DNA from: Hydrogenophaga sp.
Lineage (GTDB): Bacteria > Pseudomonadota > Gammaproteobacteria > Burkholderiales > Burkholderiaceae_C
Assembly (NCBI GenBank): GCA_018335615.1
Contig: JAGXRS010000119.1
Coordinates: 1-23,395, forward strand
Length of the DNA stretch: 23,395 nucleotides
Reading direction: 5' to 3'
Shown one piece after another: positions 7,901 to 16,207 of this stretch; the stretch's first letter is position 1; the number at the start of each line of letters is the position of its first letter. The notes below the pieces were generated by a model, which was not told the DNA's origin, searched no databases, and saw only the letters and a program-made list of their open reading frames with translations. A program made the translations under genes and the position numbers.

Positions 7901-7906
7901 ATTCTA
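7901..7906 (-). promoter_or_regulatory. Candidate -10 element of guaC
   Basis: TAGAAT on the minus strand fits a sigma-70 -10 and places the transcription start near 7894, the first base of the terminator-like stem. The -35 region is poor. Confidence 0.45.
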
Positions 7907-8009
7907 GGCGCATCACGCGCCGGCGCCCAGCGCCCGCCACCCCTGTCCGCTGTATGGCACCCATATGCCCGGCGATATGAGCGCAGGCCCGGCCGGGACG
8001 GTGCCCCGC

Positions 8010-8027
8010 GTACGCCACCCGGCGTAC
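8010..8027. promoter_or_regulatory. Perfect hairpin/palindrome in the guaC-urtA intergenic region
   Basis: GTACGCC (8010-8016) and GGCGTAC (8021-8027) are perfectly complementary around a 4-nt loop. The 360-bp divergent region (7787-8146) also holds a CCCGGCCGGG palindrome at 7988-7997. The hairpin may be an operator or an element of the urtA leader. No clear urtA promoter was identified. Confidence 0.35.
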
Positions 8028-8146
8028 AGACGTTTCTCAGGGTCTTCCCTAGCATCCAGTTGTCCGTCGTGAACCAGCTGCAAGCGGTGGTTCCGCGGCA
8101 AGAGTCAACCCCTCAACTGGATGTGTTTGAACACTGGAGAAGCGCC

Positions 8147-9427
8147 ATGATGCAACGTCGATTCACCCTCAAAGCCCTGTCGGCCGCCGCTGCGGTGGCC
8201 ACCCTGGGCGGTCTCACCAGCCTGCCCGCCCATGCCCAGGAGACCATCAAGGTCGGGGTGCTGCACAGCCTGTCCGGCACCATGGCCATTTCGGAAACCG
8301 TGCTCAAGGACACGGTGCTGATGGCCATTGAAGAGATCAACGCCAAGGGCGGCGTGCTGGGCAAGAAGCTCGAACCGGTGGTGGTGGACCCGGCATCGAA
8401 CTGGCCGCTGTTTGCCGAACGCGCCCGCCAGCTGATCACGCAGGACAAAGTGGCGGTGGTGTTTGGCTGCTGGACCTCGGTGTCGCGCAAGTCGGTGCTG
8501 CCGGTGTTCGAAGAACTCAACAGCCTGCTGTTCTACCCGGTGCAGTACGAAGGCGAGGAACTGAGCAAGAACGTGTTCTACACCGGCGCCGCGCCCAACC
8601 AGCAGGCCATTCCCGCCGTGGAATACCTGATGAGCAAGGACGGCGGCAGTGCCAAACGCTTCGTGCTGCTGGGCACCGACTACGTGTACCCACGCACCAC
8701 CAACAAGATCCTGCGCGCCTTCCTGAAGTCCAAGGGCATTCCGGACAGCGACATCATGGAGGAGTACACCCCCTTCGGTCACTCCGACTACCAGACCATC
8801 ATCGCCAATGTGAAGAAATTCGCCAGCGCCGGCAAGAAGACGGCGGTGATCTCGACCATCAACGGCGACTCCAACGTACCCTTCTACAAGGAACTCGGCA
8901 ACGCGGGCCTGAAGGCGACGGACGTGCCGGTGGTGGCGTTCTCGGTGGGTGAGGAAGAGCTGCGCGGCGTGGACACCAAGCCGCTGGTGGGCCACCTGGC
9001 CGCCTGGAACTACTTCATGAGCATCAAGAACCCGACCAACACCGCGTTCATCAAGAAGTGGTCGGACTACGCCAAGGCCAAGAACATCGCCGGCCACAAA
9101 GACCGCCCGCTGACCAACGACCCGATGGAAGCCACCTACATCGGCATCAACATGTGGAAGCAGGCGGTCGAGAAGGCCAAGAGCACCGACACCGACAAGG
9201 TGATCGCCGCCATGGCCGGCCAGACCTTCACCGCCCCCAGCGGCATCGTGAGCAAGATGGACGAGAAGAACCACCACCTGCACAAGAGTGTGTTCATCGG
9301 TGAAGTGCGCGCCGACGGCCAGTTCGACGTGGTGTGGAAGACGCCGGGCCCGGTCAAGGCCCAGCCCTGGAGCCCCTTCATCCCCGAGAACAAGGGCAAG
9401 AAGGACGAGCCCGTCTCGAAGATGTGA
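8147..9427 (+). CDS. urtA: Urea ABC transporter, substrate-binding protein
   Basis: UrtA is the periplasmic urea-binding protein that delivers urea to UrtBC. It has 426 residues with a signal peptide (MMQRRFTLKALSAA...PAHA) and likely cleavage after residue 30, giving QETIKVGVLHSLSGTMA. The twin Arg followed by FTLK is Tat-like but not a perfect motif. The mature sequence is typical of UrtA within the branched-chain amino-acid binding protein family (for example FGCWTSVSRKSVLPVFEE and LLFYPVQYEGEE). I chose ATG 8147 because GGAGA (8136-8140) precedes it by 6 nt and the signal peptide starts there. An in-frame ATG at 8060 would bury the signal peptide. It is first in the urtABCDE operon. Confidence 0.95.
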   Translation: MMQRRFTLKALSAAAAVATLGGLTSLPAHAQETIKVGVLHSLSGTMAISETVLKDTVLMAIEEINAKGGVLGKKLEPVVVDPASNWPLFAERARQLITQDKVAVVFGCWTSVSRKSVLPVFEELNSLLFYPVQYEGEELSKNVFYTGAAPNQQAIPAVEYLMSKDGGSAKRFVLLGTDYVYPRTTNKILRAFLKSKGIPDSDIMEEYTPFGHSDYQTIIANVKKFASAGKKTAVISTINGDSNVPFYKELGNAGLKATDVPVVAFSVGEEELRGVDTKPLVGHLAAWNYFMSIKNPTNTAFIKKWSDYAKAKNIAGHKDRPLTNDPMEATYIGINMWKQAVEKAKSTDTDKVIAAMAGQTFTAPSGIVSKMDEKNHHLHKSVFIGEVRADGQFDVVWKTPGPVKAQPWSPFIPENKGKKDEPVSKM

Positions 9428-9453
9428 GGCAAGCCCGGGCGCCCAGGGCGCTC

Positions 9454-9484
9454 GCCCCTCTTTCGCCCAACAGGCGAGAGGGGC
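9454..9484. repeat. Intergenic hairpin after urtA
   Basis: GCCCCTC (9454-9460) pairs with GAGGGGC (9478-9484), and TCGCC (9463-9467) pairs with GGCGA (9473-9477). The two stems are separated by a 2-nt bulge. There is no T-tract. It may protect the urtA mRNA 3' end, as repeated palindromes do after binding-protein genes elsewhere. Confidence 0.5.
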
Positions 9485-9570
9485 CTCACCGGGGTCCGCT
9501 GGTCAGGCCCTTGGTGCCCCCGGATGGGACGCCTCCCGCTCACTGCGTGTCGGGCGGCTGGTTGAACCAC

Positions 9571-9609
9571 GTCAGGTCGGGATGCCAGGGCATCTGACTT
9601 TATTTTTTT
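9571..9609 (+). terminator. Weak intrinsic terminator candidate between urtA and urtB
   Basis: GTCA (9571-9574) and GATGC (9581-9585) pair with GCATC (9590-9594) and TGAC (9595-9598). A T-rich run up to 9609 follows. Stem strength is modest. Partial termination would favour a high UrtA to membrane-component ratio. Confidence 0.4.
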
Positions 9610-9662
9610 CTTGTGGGGATTGTGTTCTCCGTGTGCTGCTGGCTGATTGGTGAAGGACTGAC

Positions 9663-11261
9663 ATGAAGATGCTGTGGCTGCGCCGGCTCGGGCTGTGCCT
9701 GGCGCTTTTCATGGGCGCGAACGGGGTGCAGGCGCTCACGCCGGCCGATGCGCTGGCCTTGGTGGAAGGCAGCGCGAGCGAGCGCGTCGAGACACTGCAG
9801 CGCCTGACGGTGGCGCCCGATGAGCGGGCTGCTGCCCTGATTCGTGCCATGGCGGCGCAAAACGCGCGTCTGTTTGAGGAGCGCGTGTACATCGTCGACA
9901 GCACCGGCGTGATCGACGCGGTCACCGGCCAGCCGGCGGCCCTGCCAGCTGAAGCACAAGAGGTGAGCTTGAACAACCGCCTGCGCGGCGCCCTGGAAAC
10001 GGCGTTGGCCGGGCTGGATGTGCTGTATGCCGAGCCGTCGCGTCAACGCGAAGCCGCCCTCACGCTGCAGCGCAGTGCCTTCAACGAACCCGACATCGAG
10101 CAGCTGCCCCTGATCGACAAGGCACTGGCGGGCCAGCTCGACCCGCAGGCGCGCCAGACGCTGGAACTGGCCCAGGCCGCCGTGCTGCTGGACAGTGAGG
10201 ACGAGGGGCAGCGCCTGGCCGCGGCCGACAAGCTGGGCGAAGCGCGGCAGGCCATCGTGCGGCCCCTGCTGCAGGCGCAGATCGAGCGCGAGCAGAGCGA
10301 GGACGTGAAAACCGCCCTGGTGCGTTCGCTGAAATCGCTGGAGCGTTCGCTGCAGCTGAGCAGCCTGCTGGCCCAGGGCTTCACCGGTGTCAGCCTGGGC
10401 AGCATCCTGCTGCTGGCGGCGCTGGGCCTGGCCATCACCTACGGCCTGATGGGCGTCATCAACATGGCGCATGGCGAGCTGATCATGATCGGCGCCTACG
10501 CCACCTGGCTGGTGCAGCTGGCCTTCAAGCAGCTGTTTCCCGAGATGTTCGACTGGTACCTGCTGGTGGCCCTGCCGATCGCGTTCGTGACGTCGGCGCT
10601 GGTGGGCGCGGCCATGGAGCGCACGGTGATCCGCTTCCTGTACGGCCGCCCGCTGGAGACGCTGCTGGCCACCTGGGGCATCAGCCTGGTGCTGATGCAG
10701 GGCGTCCGCTCGCTGTTCGGCGCACAGAATGTGGGCGTCGAAAACCCGAGCTGGATGAGTGGCAGCGTCACCCTGATGGGCAACCTCACGCTGCCCTGGA
10801 ACCGCATCATCATCATTGCCTTTGCCGCTGCGGTGTTCATCGGTGTCACGCTCATGATCACCCGCACACGCCTGGGCCTGTTCGTGCGCGGGGTCACGCA
10901 GAACCGCCCCATCGCCGCCTGCATGGGCGTGAACACCGCCCGCATCGACACCTACGCCTTTGCGCTCGGCTCGGGCATCGCGGGCATGGCCGGCTGCGCG
11001 CTGAGCCAGATCGGCAACGTCGGCCCCGACCTGGGCCAGAGCTACATCGTCGATTCGTTCATGGTGGTGGTGCTCGGCGGCGTGGGGCAGCTGGCGGGCA
11101 CGGTGTACGCCGCGCTGGGCCTGGGCATTCTCAACAAGTTCCTGGAAGGCTGGGCCGGTGCGGTGCTGGCGAAGATCGCCGTGCTCGTCTTCATCATCGT
11201 CTTCATCCAGAAACGGCCACAGGGGATTTTTGCCATGAAGGGCCGGAGTGCAGAAGCATGA
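9663..11261 (+). CDS. urtB: Urea ABC transporter, permease UrtB
   Basis: UrtB is one of the two inner-membrane subunits of the urea transporter. It has 532 residues. A signal-like N-terminus is followed by a helical region to about residue 235 with regular leucines, as is typical of UrtB. The LivH-type membrane domain starts at SLGSILLLAALGLAITYGLMGVINMAHGE. Hallmarks include the INMAHGE loop, RPLETLLATWG and VVLGGVGQLAGTV. A Shine-Dalgarno GAAGGA (9652-9657) precedes ATG 9663 by 5 nt. The 235-bp gap after urtA holds a hairpin and a weak terminator. The stop codon overlaps the urtC start in an ATGA, so translation is likely coupled. Confidence 0.95.
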   Translation: MKMLWLRRLGLCLALFMGANGVQALTPADALALVEGSASERVETLQRLTVAPDERAAALIRAMAAQNARLFEERVYIVDSTGVIDAVTGQPAALPAEAQEVSLNNRLRGALETALAGLDVLYAEPSRQREAALTLQRSAFNEPDIEQLPLIDKALAGQLDPQARQTLELAQAAVLLDSEDEGQRLAAADKLGEARQAIVRPLLQAQIEREQSEDVKTALVRSLKSLERSLQLSSLLAQGFTGVSLGSILLLAALGLAITYGLMGVINMAHGELIMIGAYATWLVQLAFKQLFPEMFDWYLLVALPIAFVTSALVGAAMERTVIRFLYGRPLETLLATWGISLVLMQGVRSLFGAQNVGVENPSWMSGSVTLMGNLTLPWNRIIIIAFAAAVFIGVTLMITRTRLGLFVRGVTQNRPIAACMGVNTARIDTYAFALGSGIAGMAGCALSQIGNVGPDLGQSYIVDSFMVVVLGGVGQLAGTVYAALGLGILNKFLEGWAGAVLAKIAVLVFIIVFIQKRPQGIFAMKGRSAEA

Positions 11262-12651
11262 ACACGACCACCATCCCCCCATCCGGGGTTCCGGAGGACC
11301 GCGACCCGTCTCCCTCGGTCCGGGCCGATCCCCATCCAGCTGTTCGCACTGAGTCCAATCCGCCTGTTCGGGCTGAGCCCACCCCACCCGTTCGGGCTGA
11401 GCCGGTCGAAGCCCCGGCCCAGATGCTGACAGGCCCTTCGACAGGCTCAGGGCGAACGGGGGGTGAGCGCTCAGGGCGAAGGGGCGATGGGCGTTCAGGG
11501 CAAGCCGGGGACGTGCACCCAGCCCGGACGGGGGATGGGATTCCCGTCCGTCCTCCGCTGCCCCAGGCTGGCCCCTTGCTCACCCGCGGTGGCTGGAGCA
11601 CCTTCCTGGTGGCCCTGCTGGTGGTCTGCGCCGTGGCGCCGGCACTCAACCTGCTGGTGCCGGCCGACAGCGCCTTCCACCTGAGCGACTACATGGTGGG
11701 TCTGCTGGGCAAGATCATGTGCTACGCCATCTGCGCGCTGGCCATCGACCTGATCTGGGGCTACACCGGCATCCTCAGCCTGGGCCATGGCCTGTTCTTT
11801 GCGCTGGGCGGCTACGTGATGGGCATGTACCTCATGCGCCAGATCGGCCTGGACGGCAACTACAAGAGCGAGCTGCCCGACTTCATGGTGTTTCTGGACT
11901 GGAAGGAACTGCCCTGGCATTGGGCGCTCTCCGACAGTTTCATCGCCACGCTGCTGCTGATCGTGCTGGTGCCCGGCCTGGTGGCCTTCGTGTTCGGCTA
12001 CTTCGCCTTCCGCTCGCGCATCAAGGGCGTGTACTTCTCCATCATCACGCAGGCGCTCACCTTCGCCGCGCTGCTGCTGTTCTTCCGCAACGAGACCGGA
12101 CTGGGTGGCAACAACGGCTTCACCGATTTCAAGCGCATCCTGGGTTTTCCCATTGCCACGCAAGGCATGCGCATGACGCTGTTCGTGCTCACGGGGCTGA
12201 CGCTGCTGGGCTTCTTTCTGTGGGCGCGCTGGCTGGTCAACAGCAAATTCGGCCGTGTGCTGCAGGCGGTGCGCGACGCCGAGAGCCGCACCATGTTCTG
12301 TGGCTACAACCCGCTGCCGTACAAGCTCACCATCTGGACCATTTCGGCCGTGATGTGCGGCGTGGCGGGCGCGCTGTACGTGCCGCAGGTGGGCATCATC
12401 AACCCCGGGGAAATGAGCACCGCCGCCAGCATTGAAATGGCCATCTGGGCCGCCGTGGGCGGGCGTGCCACGCTCATCGGACCGATCATCGGTGCCTTCA
12501 TCGTCAATGGGGCGAAGAGCTGGCTCACGGTGAGCTTCCCCGAGTACTGGCTGTATTTCCTCGGCGGCCTGTTCATTGTGGTGACGCTCTACATGCCGCA
12601 GGGTGTGGTGGGGCTGGTGAAGAAGCTGCGCATGGGCAAAGGAGCTAAGGC

Positions 12652-12655
<4 letters not shown>
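11258..12655 (+). CDS. urtC: Urea ABC transporter, permease UrtC, with repeat-derived N-terminal extension
   Basis: UrtC is the second membrane subunit, of LivM type. The conserved core starts near residue 107 (LLTRGGWSTFLVALL) and runs to the end (IWGYTGILSLGHGLFFALGGYVMGMYL, GLGGNNG, AVGGRATLIGPIIGA). Its length of about 359 residues is normal for UrtC. The first 106 residues are hydrophilic, low-complexity and partly encoded by a palindromic dispersed repeat (11340-11510). ATG 11258 overlaps the urtB stop as ATGA, which supports it as the original coupled start with the repeat inserted in frame after it. An in-frame TTG at 11576 would give a normal-length protein. Which start is used in vivo cannot be decided from sequence. 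Confidence 0.9.
11340..11510. repeat. Dispersed palindromic repeat cluster inside the urtC reading frame
   Basis: Three forward arms of the CGTTCGGGCTGAGCC type (11340-11355, 11364-11380, 11388-11411) are followed by three reverse arms of the GGCTCAGGGCGAACG type (11436-11459, 11468-11484, 11491-11510). Arms 11388-11411 and 11436-11459 are near-perfect complements over 24 nt. This resembles a dispersed intergenic repeat common in Comamonadaceae genomes (from memory). Here it is translated, giving VRAEPVEA- and STGSGRTG-type peptide. Confidence 0.85.
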
Positions 12656-13527
<872 letters not shown>

Positions 13528-13552
13528 AACCGACCGCCCCGTATGGCTCCCG

Positions 13553-13572
13553 CGCCCCTCTGGGGAGGGGCG
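13553..13572. repeat. Perfect hairpin between urtD and urtE
   Basis: CGCCCCTC (13553-13560) pairs with GAGGGGCG (13565-13572) around a TGGG loop. The flanks can extend the pairing. It lies in the 150-bp urtD-urtE gap and has no T-tract. It resembles the CCCCTC-type hairpin after urtA (9454-9484), so both may belong to one dispersed repeat family. Confidence 0.55.
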
Positions 13573-13677
13573 GGGTGAGGGGCGACGCCCACCAGGCCAT
13601 CGGTGCGAAAGCAGCCGAGCGCGCGCCCGCCTTTAGCCGCTGCAGGACCAAGCCCAGTCCATTAGCCGGAGATAACC

Positions 13678-14376
13678 ATGAGCCTGTTAGAAGTCAAAGA
13701 CGTCAACCAGTACTACGGCGGCAGCCACATCCTGCGCAACGTCAACCTCCGCGCCGAACTCGGCCAGGTCACCGTGGTGCTCGGCCGCAACGGCGTGGGC
13801 AAGACCACGCTGCTCAAATCGCTCATGGGCCTGGTGCCCATCAAGAGCGGCAGCATCACCTTCGACGGAAAGGCCATCGACAAGGCCACGCCGTATGAGC
13901 GCGCGCGCCTGGGCATGGGCTTCGTGCCGCAGGGGCGCGAAATTTTCGGTCGGCTCACCGTGCAGGAAAACCTGGAGATGGGGCTGGCCTACAAGAAGGG
14001 CGGCACGCCCGTACCGGCCGAGCTGTTCGAGCTGTTTCCGGTGCTCAAGCAAATGCTGGGCCGGCGCGGAGGCGACCTCTCGGGCGGGCAGCAGCAGCAA
14101 CTGGCGATTGCGCGCGCGCTGGCGGCCGGGCCGAAGCTGCTGATCCTGGACGAGCCCACCGAGGGCATCCAGCCCAACATCATCAAGGACATCGGCCGCG
14201 TCATCCGCATGCTGGCCGACCGCGGCAACATGGCCATCGTGCTGGTGGAGCAGTACTACGACTTCGCCGAGGCCCTGGCCGATCAGTACGTGGTGATGGA
14301 GCGCGGCGAAGTGATCGCCAGCGGGCCGGGCAGCGAGATGCAGGCCAGGGGCGTGCGCCAGCTGGTGGCGATCTGA
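13678..14376 (+). CDS. urtE: Urea ABC transporter, ATP-binding protein UrtE
   Basis: UrtE is the 232-residue LivF-type ATPase that pairs with UrtD. Walker A GRNGVGKT is at 36-43, GFVPQGREIFGRLTV is in the Q-loop region, the signature is LSGGQQQQLAIARAL, and Walker B is LLILDEPTEGIQ. The TEGIQPNIIKDIG stretch is typical of UrtE rather than LivF. GGAGA (13668-13672) precedes ATG 13678 by 5 nt. It is the last gene of the operon. It ends 14 bp from the convergent receiver-TPR gene, and no terminator was found in that short gap. Confidence 0.95.
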   Translation: MSLLEVKDVNQYYGGSHILRNVNLRAELGQVTVVLGRNGVGKTTLLKSLMGLVPIKSGSITFDGKAIDKATPYERARLGMGFVPQGREIFGRLTVQENLEMGLAYKKGGTPVPAELFELFPVLKQMLGRRGGDLSGGQQQQLAIARALAAGPKLLILDEPTEGIQPNIIKDIGRVIRMLADRGNMAIVLVEQYYDFAEALADQYVVMERGEVIASGPGSEMQARGVRQLVAI

Positions 14377-14390
14377 ACCGCAGAGGCGCT

Positions 14391-16106
14391 TCAGTCCGTC
14401 CGGACCCGCGCCAGCAAGCCCTGGGTGCACGGTGGGCGGTAGCCGGCGGGAAGCGCCAGACCGGTGGCTGACACGCCGCTGTTCACCTGCTCGCCCAGGC
14501 CCACATGCACCTCGTTGCTGCGGTAGCGCACGCGCAGCGCCTGCACCTCGTGGTCCAGCTCGGCGTGGCCTTCGATGCGCTCGCCGTAGCGCTGCAGCAC
14601 CTGGTGCGCCGATTCGATGAGTTTGCCGTTCAGTGTGGTGTGGGCGTGTTCCAGCAGGCTCAGCACGGTACCCCGCGGGTCGCCCCTGAGGCTCAGGACC
14701 ATGGCCTGTTCGCTCAGCTTGAGCACCTGGCCGTGGGCGGTTCGGATGCGATCGGCAAAATCCGGCCGCTCGGCTGCCGCGAAGGCCAGCAACTCGGTCA
14801 GCGCCCGGCTGGTGCAGAACCGCAAGCCCATGCTGTCCACCGCGGCGTCCACCTCGTAGAGCTGGATCGACCGGTTGGCCAGCTGCGCGAGGAGGGCGAG
14901 CAGGTTGCACGCCGCTTCGAAGTCGAATGCGGGTTCCCGAATGGTCTTGGCCAGGCGGCGCACGCCGTCCAGCGCGCGGGCAATCTGGTGTTCGCGCAGC
15001 AGTTGCAGGGTCAGCACCACGTCCAGTAGGCGCTGCAGGCGCACGCTCTCGGGTTCGCGCCCGAGCAGCCGGGTCAGTTGTTCTTCGCAGCGCAGCAGCC
15101 CGCGCCCGTCGTCGTTCTCCAGCCGGGCAAAGGCCAGCAGCACCAGCGCCTGCGGGTCGAACAGCTTGGATTCGAGCCCGATGCGGGTCGCGCGGTCCAG
15201 CAGCTCCACGCCCGCCGCCCGGTCGCCAGCGTAGAAGGCCATGATGCCGTGTTTGAGCAGGCGCTTCACCGACGACGGGGTGAGCTTGGTCGCCATCTGG
15301 TAGGTGGCCAGCGCATTCTCGAAGTGGCCCTGCTCGAATTGCGCCCGGCCCATCAGGTCGTAGGCGTCGGCATACGTGGGGTCGGCCTGGATCAGCAGCT
15401 CCAGCGTGGTCGCCGCGCGCAGCGGATAACCAGCGTCCAGCTGTGTGCGTGCCACGCCCAGTCGTGCCCAGGGCAGGGTCTTGGCTTCCACCACCGCCGT
15501 GTAGAGTTGTTGCGCCTCGGCAATCCGCCCCGCGCGCAGCAGCAGCTCGGCGCCGATGCGGGCCGCGTACAGCCAGTAGCGCCCACGCGATTCGAAGCGG
15601 TCCTGGCAGAGTTGCGTGGCGCGCTCAAAGTCCTGCGCGTCGATGGCGGTGAAGATGTCTTGCAGCGTGGACTTGCGCAGCCGGGCCAGGAAGATGCGCT
15701 CGGCCAGGGCCGAGGCCTTGAAGGGCCTGATCAGGTAGGCGTCCAGCGCAGACTCGGCTGCTTCGGCCACCATGCTGTACGAGGCCTCGGACGACATGAT
15801 GATGAACACCGTGTAGAACGGCAGCAGCTGGTTGCGCCGCAGGTCGTCCAGCAGGTCCTGGCCGGAGATGCGTTCGCGCTCGAAGTAGTGTTCGCACACG
15901 ACCACGTCGAAGCTGCCGATTTCCAGCTTGCGGCGCGCGTCGACCAGTCGGGGGCATTGCGTCACGTTGCCCATGCCGAACTGCCGCAGCTGGGCCACCA
16001 GCGTGGAGCGCGACTGCGGATTGCCGTCGATCACGAGCGCCCGCGCTTCGGACAGATCCGTCGAGGTGTCGCCGAAGGCCGGACGGCTGGGTTCAAAGGC
16101 GGTCAT
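14391..16106 (-). CDS. Degenerate response-regulator receiver fused to a TPR region
   Basis: The 571-residue protein has an N-terminal receiver-like domain (about 22-140) followed by TPR-like helical repeats (clear at ADAYDLMGRAQFEQGHFENALATYQMATKLTP). No DNA-binding or enzymatic output domain is recognisable. The receiver keeps one acidic-pocket Asp (27), but Gly28 follows where an acid is usual. Glu72 (VVVCEHYF) sits at the phospho-acceptor position, Ser105/106 fit the Thr/Ser position, and Arg127 (LIRPFK) replaces the conserved Lys. It is therefore unlikely to be phosphorylated normally and may be locked or ligand-controlled. It lies alone on the minus strand between urtE and ureD; ureD's own terminator separates it from the operon upstream. 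The role is unknown; protein-protein scaffolding is an inference. Confidence 0.8.
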   Translation of the reverse strand: MTAFEPSRPAFGDTSTDLSEARALVIDGNPQSRSTLVAQLRQFGMGNVTQCPRLVDARRKLEIGSFDVVVCEHYFERERISGQDLLDDLRRNQLLPFYTVFIIMSSEASYSMVAEAAESALDAYLIRPFKASALAERIFLARLRKSTLQDIFTAIDAQDFERATQLCQDRFESRGRYWLYAARIGAELLLRAGRIAEAQQLYTAVVEAKTLPWARLGVARTQLDAGYPLRAATTLELLIQADPTYADAYDLMGRAQFEQGHFENALATYQMATKLTPSSVKRLLKHGIMAFYAGDRAAGVELLDRATRIGLESKLFDPQALVLLAFARLENDDGRGLLRCEEQLTRLLGREPESVRLQRLLDVVLTLQLLREHQIARALDGVRRLAKTIREPAFDFEAACNLLALLAQLANRSIQLYEVDAAVDSMGLRFCTSRALTELLAFAAAERPDFADRIRTAHGQVLKLSEQAMVLSLRGDPRGTVLSLLEHAHTTLNGKLIESAHQVLQRYGERIEGHAELDHEVQALRVRYRSNEVHVGLGEQVNSGVSATGLALPAGYRPPCTQGLLARVRTD

Positions 16107-16114
16107 GTTCGTTG

Positions 16115-16120
16115 ATTGTG
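16115..16120 (-). promoter_or_regulatory. Candidate -10 element of the receiver-TPR gene
   Basis: CACAAT on the minus strand places the transcription start at about 16108, two bases before the ATG at 16106. The message may therefore be leaderless. No Shine-Dalgarno is visible. Confidence 0.35.
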
Positions 16121-16146
16121 GGACCAGGTGCCGCCGCTGATCGCCC

Positions 16147-16193
16147 AAAAAAGACCGGCAATCCAGCGCTTCTCGGCAGCGCTTCTCGGTCTT
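16147..16193 (-). terminator. Intrinsic terminator of the deaminase-ureD transcript, with a 13-bp tandem duplication in its loop
   Basis: On the minus strand AAGACCG (16193-16187) pairs with CGGTCTT (16157-16151), and a run of six Ts ends at 16147. The loop holds two exact tandem copies of CAGCGCTTCTCGG (16164-16176 and 16177-16189, plus-strand reading). Their AGCGCT cores can pair with each other to form an inner stem. It lies 15 nt after the ureD stop. Confidence 0.75.
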
Positions 16194-16207
16194 GCCCGCG
16201 CCAGCCG

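Noticed and set aside
7955..7970. A TGGCAC...TGC sequence resembling a sigma-54 promoter upstream of urtA
   Set aside because: The GG and GC elements are nine, not ten, bases apart, and it lies about 180 bp from the urtA start. Another GG/GC pair at about 8086-8100 has correct spacing but poor flanking bases.
8060..8146. Upstream ATG at 8060 as the urtA start
   Set aside because: It would add 29 residues before the signal peptide; GGAGA sits correctly before ATG 8147.
11258..11575. urtC as a frameshifted pseudogene
   Set aside because: The frame stays open from the coupled ATG through the repeat into the intact conserved core, so there is no evidence of inactivation.
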